Source: Tricholomella constricta (taxonomy: Eukaryota; Basidiomycota; Agaricomycetes; Agaricales; Lyophyllaceae). From it: a DNA stretch of 64,000 bases. Below the pieces are notes generated by a model. The model did not search any database. It saw only the letters and a list, made by a program, of their open reading frames with translations, and had not been told where the DNA came from. Shown one piece after another: positions 51,530 to 61,334 of the stretch. A program made the position numbers and the translations under genes. The stretch's first letter is position 1; each line of letters opens with the position of its first letter. The stretch spans positions 32,278 through 96,277 of the forward strand of contig JAACJP010000070.1 of NCBI GenBank assembly GCA_013368375.1. Reading direction: 5' to 3'.

Positions 51530-54015
51530 GTAACCCTGCATCCAGGTCAGTAAATCCTGATCTCGTTCCGACCCCTGTAACTCATCGTGACACCCCAGAT
51601 CAATATACCCTTATACCCGAGAATCGAGTCCCCCTTCCTCTTCTAGCCTACCACGTAGTCCCTAGGCAGCCATACAGACATGTACACTCTCAGATTAGGC
51701 AAATGCAAGGCTTTGCTCATCATATCTTTGAGAATGGCGAACACCATTCTCCCGTTCTTATATCTTCGTTAATGGGTGTTCGTTTCGATCCCCGAATCGT
51801 TCAGGGGTATCAAATTGAAAACCTAGTTCTCTTCGATGCCTCACTTCAAATGTTTAGCTCCGATTCTCCTCAGCCAGCTACACGCTCATGTGAAATGCAC
51901 ATTACCATGGTACGCCCTTACGACACTCATGAACCACTTGTATCCGCTGACGTTGGAACATCTCCACATGGCCTCTACTATGACGAAGCCTGGCGGAATG
52001 CTATTCCATCATGGTTTGAAGGTCCACAAGAACTGACTGAGTCCCCAATACTTTCGACGCCCGTTCTCGCAAACATTGGTACAAGCTCTCACACTCTCAA
52101 TCCTTCTCTTCCACCACCCAAATTGAACTTATCTGCTCCAGTGATTATCTCGAGTGAAAATGATCCTCGTAGTCCTCGTTCTCGAAAACTATCACCGCAC
52201 GCTGAGTCACTGATTGCTAAAATCAATCGCCTTGAAGCACGCGTCCGACCAAAGAAAGATCGTCCTCTGGAACATACTGATTGGTATAACAATGGTCCGT
52301 CAAGTACTGAACGTCCCTACTACTCCGATGATAACTATTCCGATCTCTCTGCTGACTGGAGAAGCACATACGACTTTGATGATGCTGATGACGACATGAC
52401 AGATTTCTCAGTGCCCCCTTCTCGATCTCCCAGCCCTGGTGAAGCTCGTCGGAGATATGTTGAGCGCCTTGAACATGAACTTAACACTCTAGGTACACCC
52501 CTCTTTATTTCTGAAGGTGGCAGCAATGCCCGAGCCCAGATTGCGCTAACCCGTGCACTCCCACGTCACCCTCCAGCACCAGCCCTTCTTGCTCTCGAAC
52601 AGGTCCGTGATCATGCCCAACTGCCTCCAACCCTTAAGGATATCAACACAGAACATTCACGATTGCATGATATTATGGTTCAAAATTCATCAGCAAAGGA
52701 GCTAAAGCCCGCCCTCATTCCAGCTTCGAACATCCTCTCTGTTAGTCTTCTACCCAGTGAGCCGCCCATACCCGTAACACCTTCTCGACATTCTAATTCA
52801 CCTATTCCGCTATCTCCGAATTTATCTCGTCCCCACACCTCATCGCCAATCCCAACCACTACCGAATGCAAGATTTATGCTGATTCCAACCCATTCCTCT
52901 GCCTGCACGCACATGATCATTCATTCTCTGACTGTTCACATCTCACGCTTAGTAGCAGTGCTATGCCTTCTCAAGCCATAACCTCCAAGGAATCTGAGGT
53001 TCTCCAGACATCTTCACGCAAACGTAAGACACCTCCATCCTCAAGTCCAAGCACATTTGACTCTGGTAAACTTCTTTTATCCTTGAACTCTCTTGCCGCT
53101 GCTGACCTGGACTTTGAACAGCTAAACGAAGATGTTGAGCCACCCAAAGTACTACCAGCTAGTCAGTATGTGCAAGGTTGTAGATTGGATTTAGATAGTC
53201 GGAATCAATTTTCTTTTTCATCTCATGAAACATTGAAAGAAAATTCCTTGCCCGTCATGAACATGAACACGTTGGAATCTGTGCTAAGTCATGGTACAGA
53301 AAGCAAGGAACTTGATGAAGTCAAATCTCCACCCACGTTGGAAGTCACAACCTCGCGGACTAATTTGCTAAAGCACAGTAAGCTTATTTCACCTCCAGTC
53401 TTTTCCATCGACCACGGCCAGCAATACGCTCCAAACACCTTTTCATTGAACTCTTCTTCTGACTCTCCGTATCCTCAGAAACCCGTACGCGACTATTGTA
53501 TATTTGAACCAATGTTATTGAGCGCTCTTGGTGCGCACACTCCATCTGAATCAACAACGCCAGACAGCTTAGCAGCGCTTAATAATTCAGATCTTGCATT
53601 GAAAGCGACACTATCAAATATCGACTATTTTGTTGCTCAGAGTATTGAAGCGCCTCTGCTATTCTCCCCTCGTGTTACATCTACGCCGCCAAATTCTCCT
53701 CAGCCCCAAGCCCCTTTAATAGTGAACGAAGATCTCGAGGCAGCCGAAACACTTATCAGACTCGCCAACAGTCCATGCGCGGAGTATGAACTCCATGATT
53801 CGATAATTGAAGAGAAGGGTCACTACCCCTTTGCTTCTCGATCAGCCTCTTCAGGTACGAGTAGACATTTGAATTCCGATCATCTCTCGGTTCCTCTCTC
53901 CAGTATACCCAATGCCCCGCCTACCCGCCACTCTTCTATATCTACCCTGCTTCATCACAATTCCACAGATCGTCAAGAGTTTTTTCGCCTTCCCCGCATC
54001 CATGAATTCTCCTGA
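51530..54015 (+). CDS. Gypsy-2 insert region ORF (second part), Ser/Pro-rich
   Basis: The same frame is open from 51,106, but sequence native to the element starts at about 51,530 (NPDLVPTPVTHRDTPDQYTL). It contains the native copy of the LMGVRFDPRIVQGYQIENLV block, a helical stretch SLIAKINRLEARVRPKKDR, an acidic block and ARRRYVERLEHELNTLGTPL. About 500 residues of Ser/Pro/Leu-rich, probably disordered sequence follow. No catalytic motif is visible. It ends in a stop at 54,013, while good coding continues in another frame from about 53,990. Confidence 0.6.
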
Positions 54016-54721
54016 AGCTGACTCATTGGACTTTACACCTTTTCTAGATCCCGACGTCGAATCAGGAACGTTAGAACCTCTCAGCAATGATATTTCTACA
54101 TTCTCTCACCCCTTCGAGTCCCCGACGATGTCTGCTGTTCATGTCAAAGTCGACCCTGCGCCAGATTCCTGGGTTACACCCAATTCGGGTAACAATTTCC
54201 CACAGTCCTCGTCTGCCTCACCCACCGTTTCAATTGTCTTTGATTACTCATCACGCAAAAGACCGGCCTCTGAATTAGATGGAAATAAGTCAGGCAAGCT
54301 CCTTTCTCCCATAGCATCCATTGCTATTAATCAGTATGATCGCCAGCCAAGCGTCCACGCCGTAGATGAGAATTTTGGTGAAGTTATGTCTATAGGAAAT
54401 CAGGACCCTATTTCTTGTAATACCAAGCAATCTGAGACATTCGATTATCTACCCAGTGAATCCAGTGTCTCATTGAATCACTCCTTGATATCCTCTCTTC
54501 AATGTGTCCTGAAACGGAAGAAACTCGATCCCAACTTAGAAAACCAACCACCATATCATACTCAAGCACTACAACAAAGGTCAATTATTGAAAATATCCA
54601 GAATGAGTCCTATTCGCAACCTCACACTCCCTTGCGTATATCTACAAACTCGGTTATCGAAGCTGATACCATGCAATATGTATCCACCTTAAGCCATGAA
54701 TTCAATGTTACAAAAATTTAA
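54002..54721 (+). CDS. Gypsy-2 insert region ORF (third part)
   Basis: Begins MNSPEADSLDFTPFLDPDVE and continues the Ser/Pro/Asn-rich theme with a basic KRKKLDPNLENQP patch. It is frame-shifted relative to the preceding ORF and ends at 54,721. It is probably part of the same polyprotein, separated by indels. No domain is recognised. Confidence 0.45.
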   Translation: MNSPEADSLDFTPFLDPDVESGTLEPLSNDISTFSHPFESPTMSAVHVKVDPAPDSWVTPNSGNNFPQSSSASPTVSIVFDYSSRKRPASELDGNKSGKLLSPIASIAINQYDRQPSVHAVDENFGEVMSIGNQDPISCNTKQSETFDYLPSESSVSLNHSLISSLQCVLKRKKLDPNLENQPPYHTQALQQRSIIENIQNESYSQPHTPLRISTNSVIEADTMQYVSTLSHEFNVTKI

Positions 54722-54741
54722 CGTTAGAACAGAACACTACA

Positions 54742-55107
54742 TTGCTGGCGCCATCAAATTCCAATCCCATTATTACGCTCACCACTTCAAGTCAAATTAA
54801 TCCTGCCCCCGATAATCCTGATCCTCAAATCAATGAAGGAAGACTATCTCCTCCAGAATTTATACAACCACCAACACCCCCACCATCGCCCCTGAACTCC
54901 AATGATATAACCGACAGTGTAATGCAATCGTTCCTCGCGAATGTTTCGGAAGTTCTGACACCCATCACCGAATTCGGATTCGAATCTCAACGTTTTCAAT
55001 TACAGCCACCCCAGCATCCAAGTCAAGATTTCGAATACTACCCAGCTACCCAATTTTATAGTTCAAGTGATGAAAATGTCAGGCACTCTTCTTGGTGTTG
55101 TTGCTAA
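54742..55107 (+). CDS. Gypsy-2 insert region ORF (fourth part)
   Basis: 121 codons, Pro/Ser-rich (PPEFIQPPTPPPSPLNSNDI, SFLANVSEVLTPITEFGFES). It overlaps the start of the RT ORF by 41 bp in another frame. It is likely the tail of the linker region before RT. Confidence 0.4.
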   Translation: MLAPSNSNPIITLTTSSQINPAPDNPDPQINEGRLSPPEFIQPPTPPPSPLNSNDITDSVMQSFLANVSEVLTPITEFGFESQRFQLQPPQHPSQDFEYYPATQFYSSSDENVRHSSWCCC

Positions 55108-57229
55108 GAGCACACCATTGAATACCTCGGATTTCAAACCAGACACAATAAATGCAATAGATTCAGCTACTGCTACTAGTAATTTCCTGCTACCGTATAA
55201 TGATTCATCTATGTCAGATGATGATCCTTTTATATTTCCCACCAATGAACTTAGCAGCAAGCTTGAAAATCCTCAGTCATTCACCATGTACAAGCGCGTA
55301 GATCAGAAAGTACACCCTGTTTCGGGCACCTTTCCTGAAGAAGCTAGAGTTCACCGCCGTGTTCCCCGAAATCCACTTGACAGCCTTCCCCCATTATCTC
55401 CACATCCACCAAACTTTTCAGCATCAGAACACCTTACAGAAGATCGTCTATCAAGTATCGATTTAAACCCCGATGATTTCTTATGGCCAGAAGAAGAAAA
55501 ATTATTCAAGCATATTCTTCTACTAAATCAAGAAACTCTGGCCTTTGAAGAAAAAGACCGCGGTTCCCTTAGCCAAGAATACTTCTCAGATTATATTATG
55601 CCTACCATTCCACACACCCCATGGGAAACTAGAAATATACCTATTCCACCTGGTATTCGAGAAGACGTTATCAAGCTCCTTCGAAGCAAGATCGATGCAG
55701 GTGTTTATGAACCCAGTCAATCCTCCTACCGTCATCAATGGTTTTGTGTAAAAAAGAAGAATGGTTCTCTTCGCCTTGTCCATAATTTACAACCTTTGAA
55801 TGAAGTAATGATCCGTGACGCTGGCCAACTTCCAATTCTAGATGATTTTGTAGAAGCCTATGGAGGACACCAATGTTATACTGTCTTTGACCTCTTCTGG
55901 GGATTTGATGCCAGAAGACTCGATCCGATTTCTCGTGATATGACCGCATTTTATACTCCTCTAGGACTCCTCCGTCATACATCTCTCCCAATGGGATATA
56001 CCAATTCTCCAGCAGAATTTCAGAATTGCATGGCATTCGTATTACAAGATGAGATGCCTCATAAAGCTAATGTATTCATTGATGATCTCCCTATTAAAGG
56101 ACCCAAATCTCAGTATCTTGACTCAGATGGAAAACCAGAGACATTAAAAGAAAATCCAGGTATCCGCCGTTTTATATGGGAACATGCACATGATGTCCAC
56201 CGCATTATGCATCGAATCAAGTGTGTAGGAGCCCGATTCTCTCCAAGTAAAATGCAAATCTGCCGCCAAGAAGTACTCATTATTGGACCAAAATGTAATT
56301 CAGAAGGACGACTTCCAGCAGATGACCGTGTTCAAAAGATTCTCAATTGGCCCGTCCTAACAACAGTAAAAGAAGTTAGAGGTTTTCTAGGCCTTTGCGG
56401 AACAGTTCGTATTTGGATCAAGAATTATTCGCAACTTGTTAGACCCTTAACTGAGTTGATCCGAAAGGATGCAGAATTTCTATGGACTGATCGTTGTCAA
56501 AAGGCTTTCGAAACCCTCAAGAAAATTGTCTCATCTGCACCCGCACTACGTTCAATTGACTATACCTCTGATAAGCCAGTAATACTATCAGTTGATACTA
56601 GCTACATGGCCGTAGGATTTATTCTCTCGCAACTTGATGAACAAGACCGCCGCTGCCCAGCCCGTTATGGATCACTTCCTTTGAGTGAAAGAGAATCTCG
56701 TTATTCACAGCCCAAATTAGAATTATTTGGACTGTATCGTGCACTCCGAGCCTGGAGAATCTACTTAGTTGGAATCAAAAACCTAGTAGTAGAAATGGAT
56801 GCAAGCTGCGTCAAAGGAATGATTAACAATCCTGAAGTTCAACCAGATCATGCTGTCAATCGATGGATCCAAGGAATTCTCATGTTCCACTTCACTCTGA
56901 AACACGTCCCTGCCACGCACTTCACGGGACCTGATGCACTATCAAGAAGACCCTTAGGATTTGGAGAGCTAATCGAAGAAGACAACGATACCTGGTTAGA
57001 TAATATGGCTCTTCTTTCAACCATCGAGCGATCAAACACCGTTTCCACCTTTCGATTCCCAACGCCATTTCGTTTGCCCTATAAAGTATATTTGCTCCCA
57101 TCCAATCAGCCAAAAGTATCTCAAGCAGATGAACGTTTATTACAGATTCGAGCATTTCTCGAGAACCTTACTATTCCCGAAACTCCCTCAATTCAGGCCC
57201 GAAAACGTTTTCTAAAAAAGCACCGCTAA
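55067..57229 (+). CDS. pol: Gypsy-2 reverse transcriptase and RNase H
   Basis: A linker comes first, then the RT domain from about 55,560: WETRNIPIPPGIREDVIKLL, HQWFCVKKKNGSLRLVHNLQ, VFDLFWGFDARRLDPISRDM, SLPMGYTNSPAEFQNCMAFV. The active site is FIDD (about 56,073) in place of the usual Y-V/L-DD. The connection and RNase H follow: KEVRGFLGLCGTVRIWI, LSVDTSYMAVGFILSQ, SQPKLELFGLYRALRAWRIY and the terminal HFTGPDALSRRPL. It ends at a TAA at 57,227-57,229 just after an A6 run; integrase lies in the +1 frame. Confidence 0.93.
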   Translation: MMKMSGTLLGVVAKSTPLNTSDFKPDTINAIDSATATSNFLLPYNDSSMSDDDPFIFPTNELSSKLENPQSFTMYKRVDQKVHPVSGTFPEEARVHRRVPRNPLDSLPPLSPHPPNFSASEHLTEDRLSSIDLNPDDFLWPEEEKLFKHILLLNQETLAFEEKDRGSLSQEYFSDYIMPTIPHTPWETRNIPIPPGIREDVIKLLRSKIDAGVYEPSQSSYRHQWFCVKKKNGSLRLVHNLQPLNEVMIRDAGQLPILDDFVEAYGGHQCYTVFDLFWGFDARRLDPISRDMTAFYTPLGLLRHTSLPMGYTNSPAEFQNCMAFVLQDEMPHKANVFIDDLPIKGPKSQYLDSDGKPETLKENPGIRRFIWEHAHDVHRIMHRIKCVGARFSPSKMQICRQEVLIIGPKCNSEGRLPADDRVQKILNWPVLTTVKEVRGFLGLCGTVRIWIKNYSQLVRPLTELIRKDAEFLWTDRCQKAFETLKKIVSSAPALRSIDYTSDKPVILSVDTSYMAVGFILSQLDEQDRRCPARYGSLPLSERESRYSQPKLELFGLYRALRAWRIYLVGIKNLVVEMDASCVKGMINNPEVQPDHAVNRWIQGILMFHFTLKHVPATHFTGPDALSRRPLGFGELIEEDNDTWLDNMALLSTIERSNTVSTFRFPTPFRLPYKVYLLPSNQPKVSQADERLLQIRAFLENLTIPETPSIQARKRFLKKHR

Positions 57230-58574
57230 CTTCTTCCTTCAAGACCGCGGAACACAGAAGCTCTTATTTCGACGTAACCCTAATAGGATCCCCACCTTAG
57301 TAATTCTTGATAAGAAGAAACGAATTGCAATTCTTACCGAAGCTCATGAGAAATTAGGTCACAAAGGAGAAAATGCTGTATTTGAACTCATTCGACTACG
57401 ATTTTATTGGCCACATATGAGAACGGATGTCCACCATCATGTCTCCTCATGTCACGAGTGCCAGATTCGAAATACCAAACGAATGGAACTACCGATTACC
57501 ATATCCCGTCCTACTGGCATATTTCAGAAAGTCTATATTGATATCATGCACATGCCCCCTTCTGGTAAGAAACACATGATAGTTGCTGCCAAAGATGATC
57601 TCACGGGTATAACCGAGGTCCGCGCTATAGCTAATAAAGAAGCATCAACACTAGCTAAATTCTTCCAGGAACAGATATTTTACCGATATGGTGTTATAGG
57701 ACAAGTTATAACCGACAACGGAACCGAAATGCAAGGAGCTTTTAAATTACTTCTAGAACAACTTGGAATTCCACAAGTCACCATCACTCCCTACAACAAG
57801 CATGCCAACGGAGTTGTGGAGAGAGGACATTTTATTCTTCGTGAAGCCTTAATCAAGTCATGCGAAAAAGATGCTACAGGCAAAGCTAAGAACTGGCACA
57901 CCAAAATTGGACTAGCTATGTTTGCTGACAGAGTTACCGTCAACAGTGTCACAGGTTTCTCCCCATTTTATCTCTTGCATGGAATGCACCCTGTCCTGCC
58001 CTTTGACTTATTTGAAGCCACCTTTTTGGTTGAAGATTTCCGCTCTGGAATGACTTCTTCTGATCTTCTATCATTACGTATTCGGCAATTCGAAAAACGT
58101 GAAGAAGACATAGCACGTGCTGCTCAAGTATTAGAAATTGCTCGCTTACAATCCAAGAAACAATTCATTCGTCGATTCTCTCACCGACTTCAAAAGGATG
58201 ATTACCCTGTAGGCTCTCTTGTTTTAGTCAGGAACAGTCGTTATGAAATGGAACTTAATTCATTTAAGATTCAACCTCGTTACCTTGGCCCATTCGAAGT
58301 ACTCCGCAAGACCATGAAAGGAAATTATATCCTGAAGGAACTCGACGGAACTATTCATCAAGACCCTTATGCTGCCTTTAGGATTATATCATATATTCGT
58401 AGAGACGATCCCCTGCTTTTGGAATCATTTGACGCTGATTCCTTACCTGAAGAAAATCTGCTACCGAAAAATACATACCGAGATCAACCAAATGAGAATC
58501 TGTCAGATTCAGCAAGCAACCCTATTACGGATATAGATTCAGATTCTGATGTAGAATCGCTAATCTCACGTTGA
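57216..58574 (+). CDS. pol: Gypsy-2 integrase
   Basis: The frame is open from 57,216. The HHCC finger is HEKLGHKGENAVFELIRLRF to CHECQIR, about 57,345-57,470. The catalytic DDE core reads YIDIMHMPP, VITDNGTEMQGAFKLL and NGVVERGHFILREAL. The C-terminal part has FKIQPRYLGPFEVLRKTMKG, typical of the Gypsy integrase tail; no chromodomain is seen, and the protein ends in a Ser/Asp-rich tail. It is separated from RT by a +1 shift at ctaaaaaagc, similar to the shift after gag (cagaaaaagc). Confidence 0.92.
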   Translation, partial: KSTANFFLQDRGTQKLLFRRNPNRIPTLVILDKKKRIAILTEAHEKLGHKGENAVFELIRLRFYWPHMRTDVHHHVSSCHECQIRNTKRMELPITISRPTGIFQKVYIDIMHMPPSGKKHMIVAAKDDLTGITEVRAIANKEASTLAKFFQEQIFYRYGVIGQVITDNGTEMQGAFKLLLEQLGIPQVTITPYNKHANGVVERGHFILREALIKSCEKDATGKAKNWHTKIGLAMFADRVTVNSVTGFSPFYLLHGMHPVLPFDLFEATFLVEDFRSGMTSSDLLSLRIRQFEKREEDIARAAQVLEIARLQSKKQFIRRFSHRLQKDDYPVGSLVLVRNSRYEMELNSFKIQPRYLGPFEVLRKTMKGNYILKELDGTIHQDPYAAFRIISYIRRDDPLLLESFDADSLPEENLLPKNTYRDQPNENLSDSASNPITDIDSDSDVESLISR

Positions 58575-58652
58575 AGTAATTAAAGGAGCATTATTATCTC
58601 AGAAAGACCTTACTCACAGAATCCTCAACCACCATCAACATATTTATCACCA

Positions 58653-59095
58653 ATGCCTAACAAGATATTCTCCTCGCTCAAGACCCTCTTTTACACACCC
58701 TTCAGGACATCAAATTCTATACCCAACTCTACCGACTTACCTTCATTAATCACTAAGTATGTAATTAAGGAGCTTCTTATCCTGATTGCTGCTGAAATTA
58801 TTCAGTATTCCGTTACACATGCATGCCTATCAAGCATATTCTCGAGACATTCAGCCTATTCCATCTGTCATCAGAGATCAAATGGCTTATCTACAAAACT
58901 GATACTCGAATAGACAAAGGAGACACTCTATACGTACATCGACATGGACTAGGAGAAGTCAGATTTATTGGAGACTATGTATTTGAAGATTTTCTCTCTG
59001 TTCGAATTTGTTTTCAGGAAACCGCAGTTCAATATTGTCATAAAATATTCTGGATCCATAAAGATTTAATTTGGAACAGCAGTCGCTATCTCTAG
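58653..59095 (+). CDS. Small accessory ORFs after integrase (two overlapping frames)
   Basis: A frame from 58,653 (MPNKIFSSLKTLFYTPFRTS, hydrophobic KELLILIAAEIIQY) runs to 58,913. A frame from 58,823 runs to 59,095 (ETFSLFHLSSEIKWLIYKTD, GDTLYVHRHGLGEVRFIGDY). They may be one protein split by an indel near 58,820, where catg is duplicated. No domain is recognised. The position between integrase and 3' LTR is that of retroviral accessory genes. Confidence 0.45.
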
Positions 59096-59228
59096 TTACA
59101 TTACCGATAAATAGCTCTTAACGTTTCTGGACTACATCAAGCACCTTTATCAGATTCAAGAAAGCCTCATTGCAGACCACGACAAAGCCACCTGTAGTAC
59201 ATGAGACGTTTCTCTACCTCATTACGCC

Positions 59229-59823
59229 ATGAAAGATTCTTCACAAAAGCCAATATCCAGAGCCAAGCTTGTTACTGCTTCTACATACTCTCGTGCTAAA
59301 CAGATATCTTACCGTGCTCGACGTCGCCAGCATCTCCAAAATCTTGAAGACCGAGTAAATGAATTATCTATTGAAAATGCGACATTACGCCAACTGCTAG
59401 GAATGGAACCCGATCCACGTCCACCTTTAGGTAAAGGACCTACAGGAGCAAGATCCGCGGATAGAGAAGCTTATTTCGAATACTGGTTAAATGAACCAGA
59501 AGTTACATCAATGGAGGAACAAACTACGACAACTTCACTATTTCCATCTACCTTCTTAGTCGATTACGACCATCTCTATGCTGCACCTTTGACATCTGTA
59601 CCTGAGGTACCCATTCATCAGCCCTTTCCAGGTATGCATGTAAAATCATCATAAGCAACCGATACGTAACATGCTAAATCATTGAATCCTAGTAAAAGGA
59701 TCACAATTCTGGACCGACCATCATATTCTTCCCAGATACTTTGGACACCGTACTCAATTCTCTGACTCGACTCATACACGCGCTCCTACGAGAAGAGAAA
59801 CCCATTATTACTTTTCGAAATAA
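59229..59823 (+). CDS. Retrotransposon-encoded bZIP transcription-factor-like protein, 177 aa
   Basis: Exons 59229-59631 and 59693-59823 with a 61-bp GT-AG intron; without splicing the first exon alone reads 141 aa. Residues 20-57 form a bZIP domain: basic part YSRAKQISYRARRRQHLQ, then zipper NLEDRVNELSIENATLRQLL with Leu at 39, 46 and 53 in heptads and Asn50 inside. The spacing between position 21 and Arg29 equals that of the invariant Asn-x7-Arg, but the Asn is Ser here. The RAR-basic run and LED-V-EL start of the zipper are strikingly Gcn4-like. The C-terminal part has no known domain. It lies in Gypsy-2, whose LTRs hold 20 TGACTCA sites, so it probably acts on its own promoter in the nucleus (inference). 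Confidence 0.8.
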
Positions 59824-59981
59824 TCAGAATTCCATCACCCACCTTCCTTATTTGATATTCAGGAACTGACATACCTAAAGTATACGCCGAATTGAGTTGT
59901 TACGTATTTATACGCATCTCATATTCTACCTCTCCGTCATCAACTACCAGTACTATCTTTTGCTACTCCACTCTTTCAGCA

Positions 59982-60395
59982 ATGCCATCATTCCACGTCT
60001 CAATCTTTCACCTTCCTGATTCTGAAAATGGGCTCTCCATCTTTATTGCTCGCAAGCTAGCAGAACACCATCGAATCAACCTTCTTCTGGAACATCCAAC
60101 TGGACTTCTCCAAGTCGGAGATGAATTCGTCATCGCATACCCCCCAGAAACAACTCGAGGAATTATAGGAACTGGATCCAGTAATCGACATCATCCAGTT
60201 TACGAAAATGGAATATTAAATTCTGTTGATGGATTCTTTGGAATCTACGCCATTATCCAAGTTCGCATCATCTCTCCAACCAGTATACCCGTTCGTTTCT
60301 ACTGGGTTAAATCCTCCGACCTCACTCTTTCCGAAGAAGAAACTCTGCATGCCCACATCGCCCGCTTTCAGCATATTGGCTTTCGACTTAAATAG
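59982..60395 (+). CDS. Accessory protein of Gypsy-2, 137 aa, unknown
   Basis: An open frame from the Met at 59,982 (an upstream Met at 59,892 is in frame but the sequence before 59,982 is Ser/Thr simple). It is globular-looking: MPSFHVSIFHLPDSENGLSI, RINLLLEHPTGLLQVGDEFV, VDGFFGIYAIIQVRIISPTS. It is rich in beta-type residues and ends HIARFQHIGFRLK. No recognised domain. It is one of several small genes between integrase and the 3' LTR. Confidence 0.55.
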   Translation: MPSFHVSIFHLPDSENGLSIFIARKLAEHHRINLLLEHPTGLLQVGDEFVIAYPPETTRGIIGTGSSNRHHPVYENGILNSVDGFFGIYAIIQVRIISPTSIPVRFYWVKSSDLTLSEEETLHAHIARFQHIGFRLK

Positions 60396-60742
60396 GATGT
60401 CGACCATATTGCAACCTTCCATATTTTGGTGAGCCATTGTTTTTCGGCTCATTATGTGAATCCCATCCTATTCATTCAAATGTCAATTCTAATTTGTCAT
60501 CACTAGATTCGATATACCAACTACTTGCAATTCATCCACTTTGTAATCTTCCGCCCAATTCGAAAAAGAGAAAGAGGACGACTTGCAGAATTTAAAGCAG
60601 ATGCTACATCGTAATCATATCCCACACCATACATATTCCAATCACGCTTTTCATTATAAACTCAACCATCACATGACTAATTGAAATAAAGAGGAAAAAC
60701 CAAGGAAAACAACAATTGAGCGCACATTGAACATATCCTGCG

Positions 60743-61078
60743 ATGGCCAATAACGGAACTTTTCAAGCCTATATTCTTGTCTTTCTCGGCATTCTCATCA
60801 TCTGCACCATCATTCTCGTCTTCCTTTTCCGTAATATGATTGGACGCTTGTGCCAGCGCCTAAGTCATGCTCCAAGGCTAAATGAAAATGAACCCGGACT
60901 TCCTCTCGTCATTATTCCAAGTCATAACCCTCAACTTCTTCCACCTGTTTATATTCGCCCAACCTCAGAAAGTCATCATGAATCTATCAAGACACATCGC
61001 CCCGACTCTCTTGATGCATTAGGAGGAATATTCTATGCCAACCGACCTTCAGGCAGACCCTGGGAGGTACGTGACTAG
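60743..61078 (+). CDS. Single-pass membrane protein of Gypsy-2, 111 aa
   Basis: A short polar N-terminus (MANNGTFQA) leads into one strong transmembrane segment (about residues 9-30, YILVFLGILIICTIILVFLF). It is followed by a basic RNMIGRLCQRLSHAPRLNEN stretch, which predicts the C-terminus inside the cell, and a Pro/His/Ser-rich tail. There is no separate signal peptide and no glycoprotein-like ectodomain, so it is not a classic env. The last codons overlap a GTACGT donor-like site. It lies just before the 3' LTR, the position of envelope or accessory membrane genes in retroviruses. Confidence 0.6.
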   Translation: MANNGTFQAYILVFLGILIICTIILVFLFRNMIGRLCQRLSHAPRLNENEPGLPLVIIPSHNPQLLPPVYIRPTSESHHESIKTHRPDSLDALGGIFYANRPSGRPWEVRD

Positions 61079-61334
61079 TTTTTATTTCTACTTGCATGCT
61101 TATTCAGAAAGATGCATAGCAACAAGAAAAATCTGTTAACACCCGAACAAGTCAAGAAACGATTAAAGCTGTTAACCCTCGAAGAGACAGTCAAGAAACT
61201 ATAAAAGGACACATTAGAGCAGGAGTATCACAGTAGAACTTCGTGGTCTTTTCAAGATTATATATATTCCTCTCATTCTCTAAAGAAGAATTCGACACAA
61301 CCGGGGACGGTTGATTTTTCGTTCCTCGCGAATA
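61079..61334. other. Short region between the membrane-protein ORF and the 3' LTR
   Basis: No gene. A duplicated ...caagaaac... motif (gtcaagaaacgattaaagct, gtcaagaaactataaaag) lies at about 61,150-61,208. The segment accggggacggttgattttt just upstream of the LTR is the best candidate for the plus-strand primer, though it is not a pure purine tract. Confidence 0.45.

Larger units (their letters stand above)
48430..51530 (+). other. GC-rich foreign-looking segment inside Gypsy-2
   Basis: Third positions are C/G rich here and A/T rich on both sides in the same element. It carries its own copy of the AAPRSVRIDPRP block, a basic WTKTRRGRKR motif and ORF 50,112-51,512. The change is fairly sharp at both ends. 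It reads as a block acquired from a related but distinct retroelement. Confidence 0.6.

Noticed and set aside
60743..61078. Envelope glycoprotein
   Set aside because: Only one membrane segment, no signal peptide, no ectodomain cysteines; called a small membrane protein instead.
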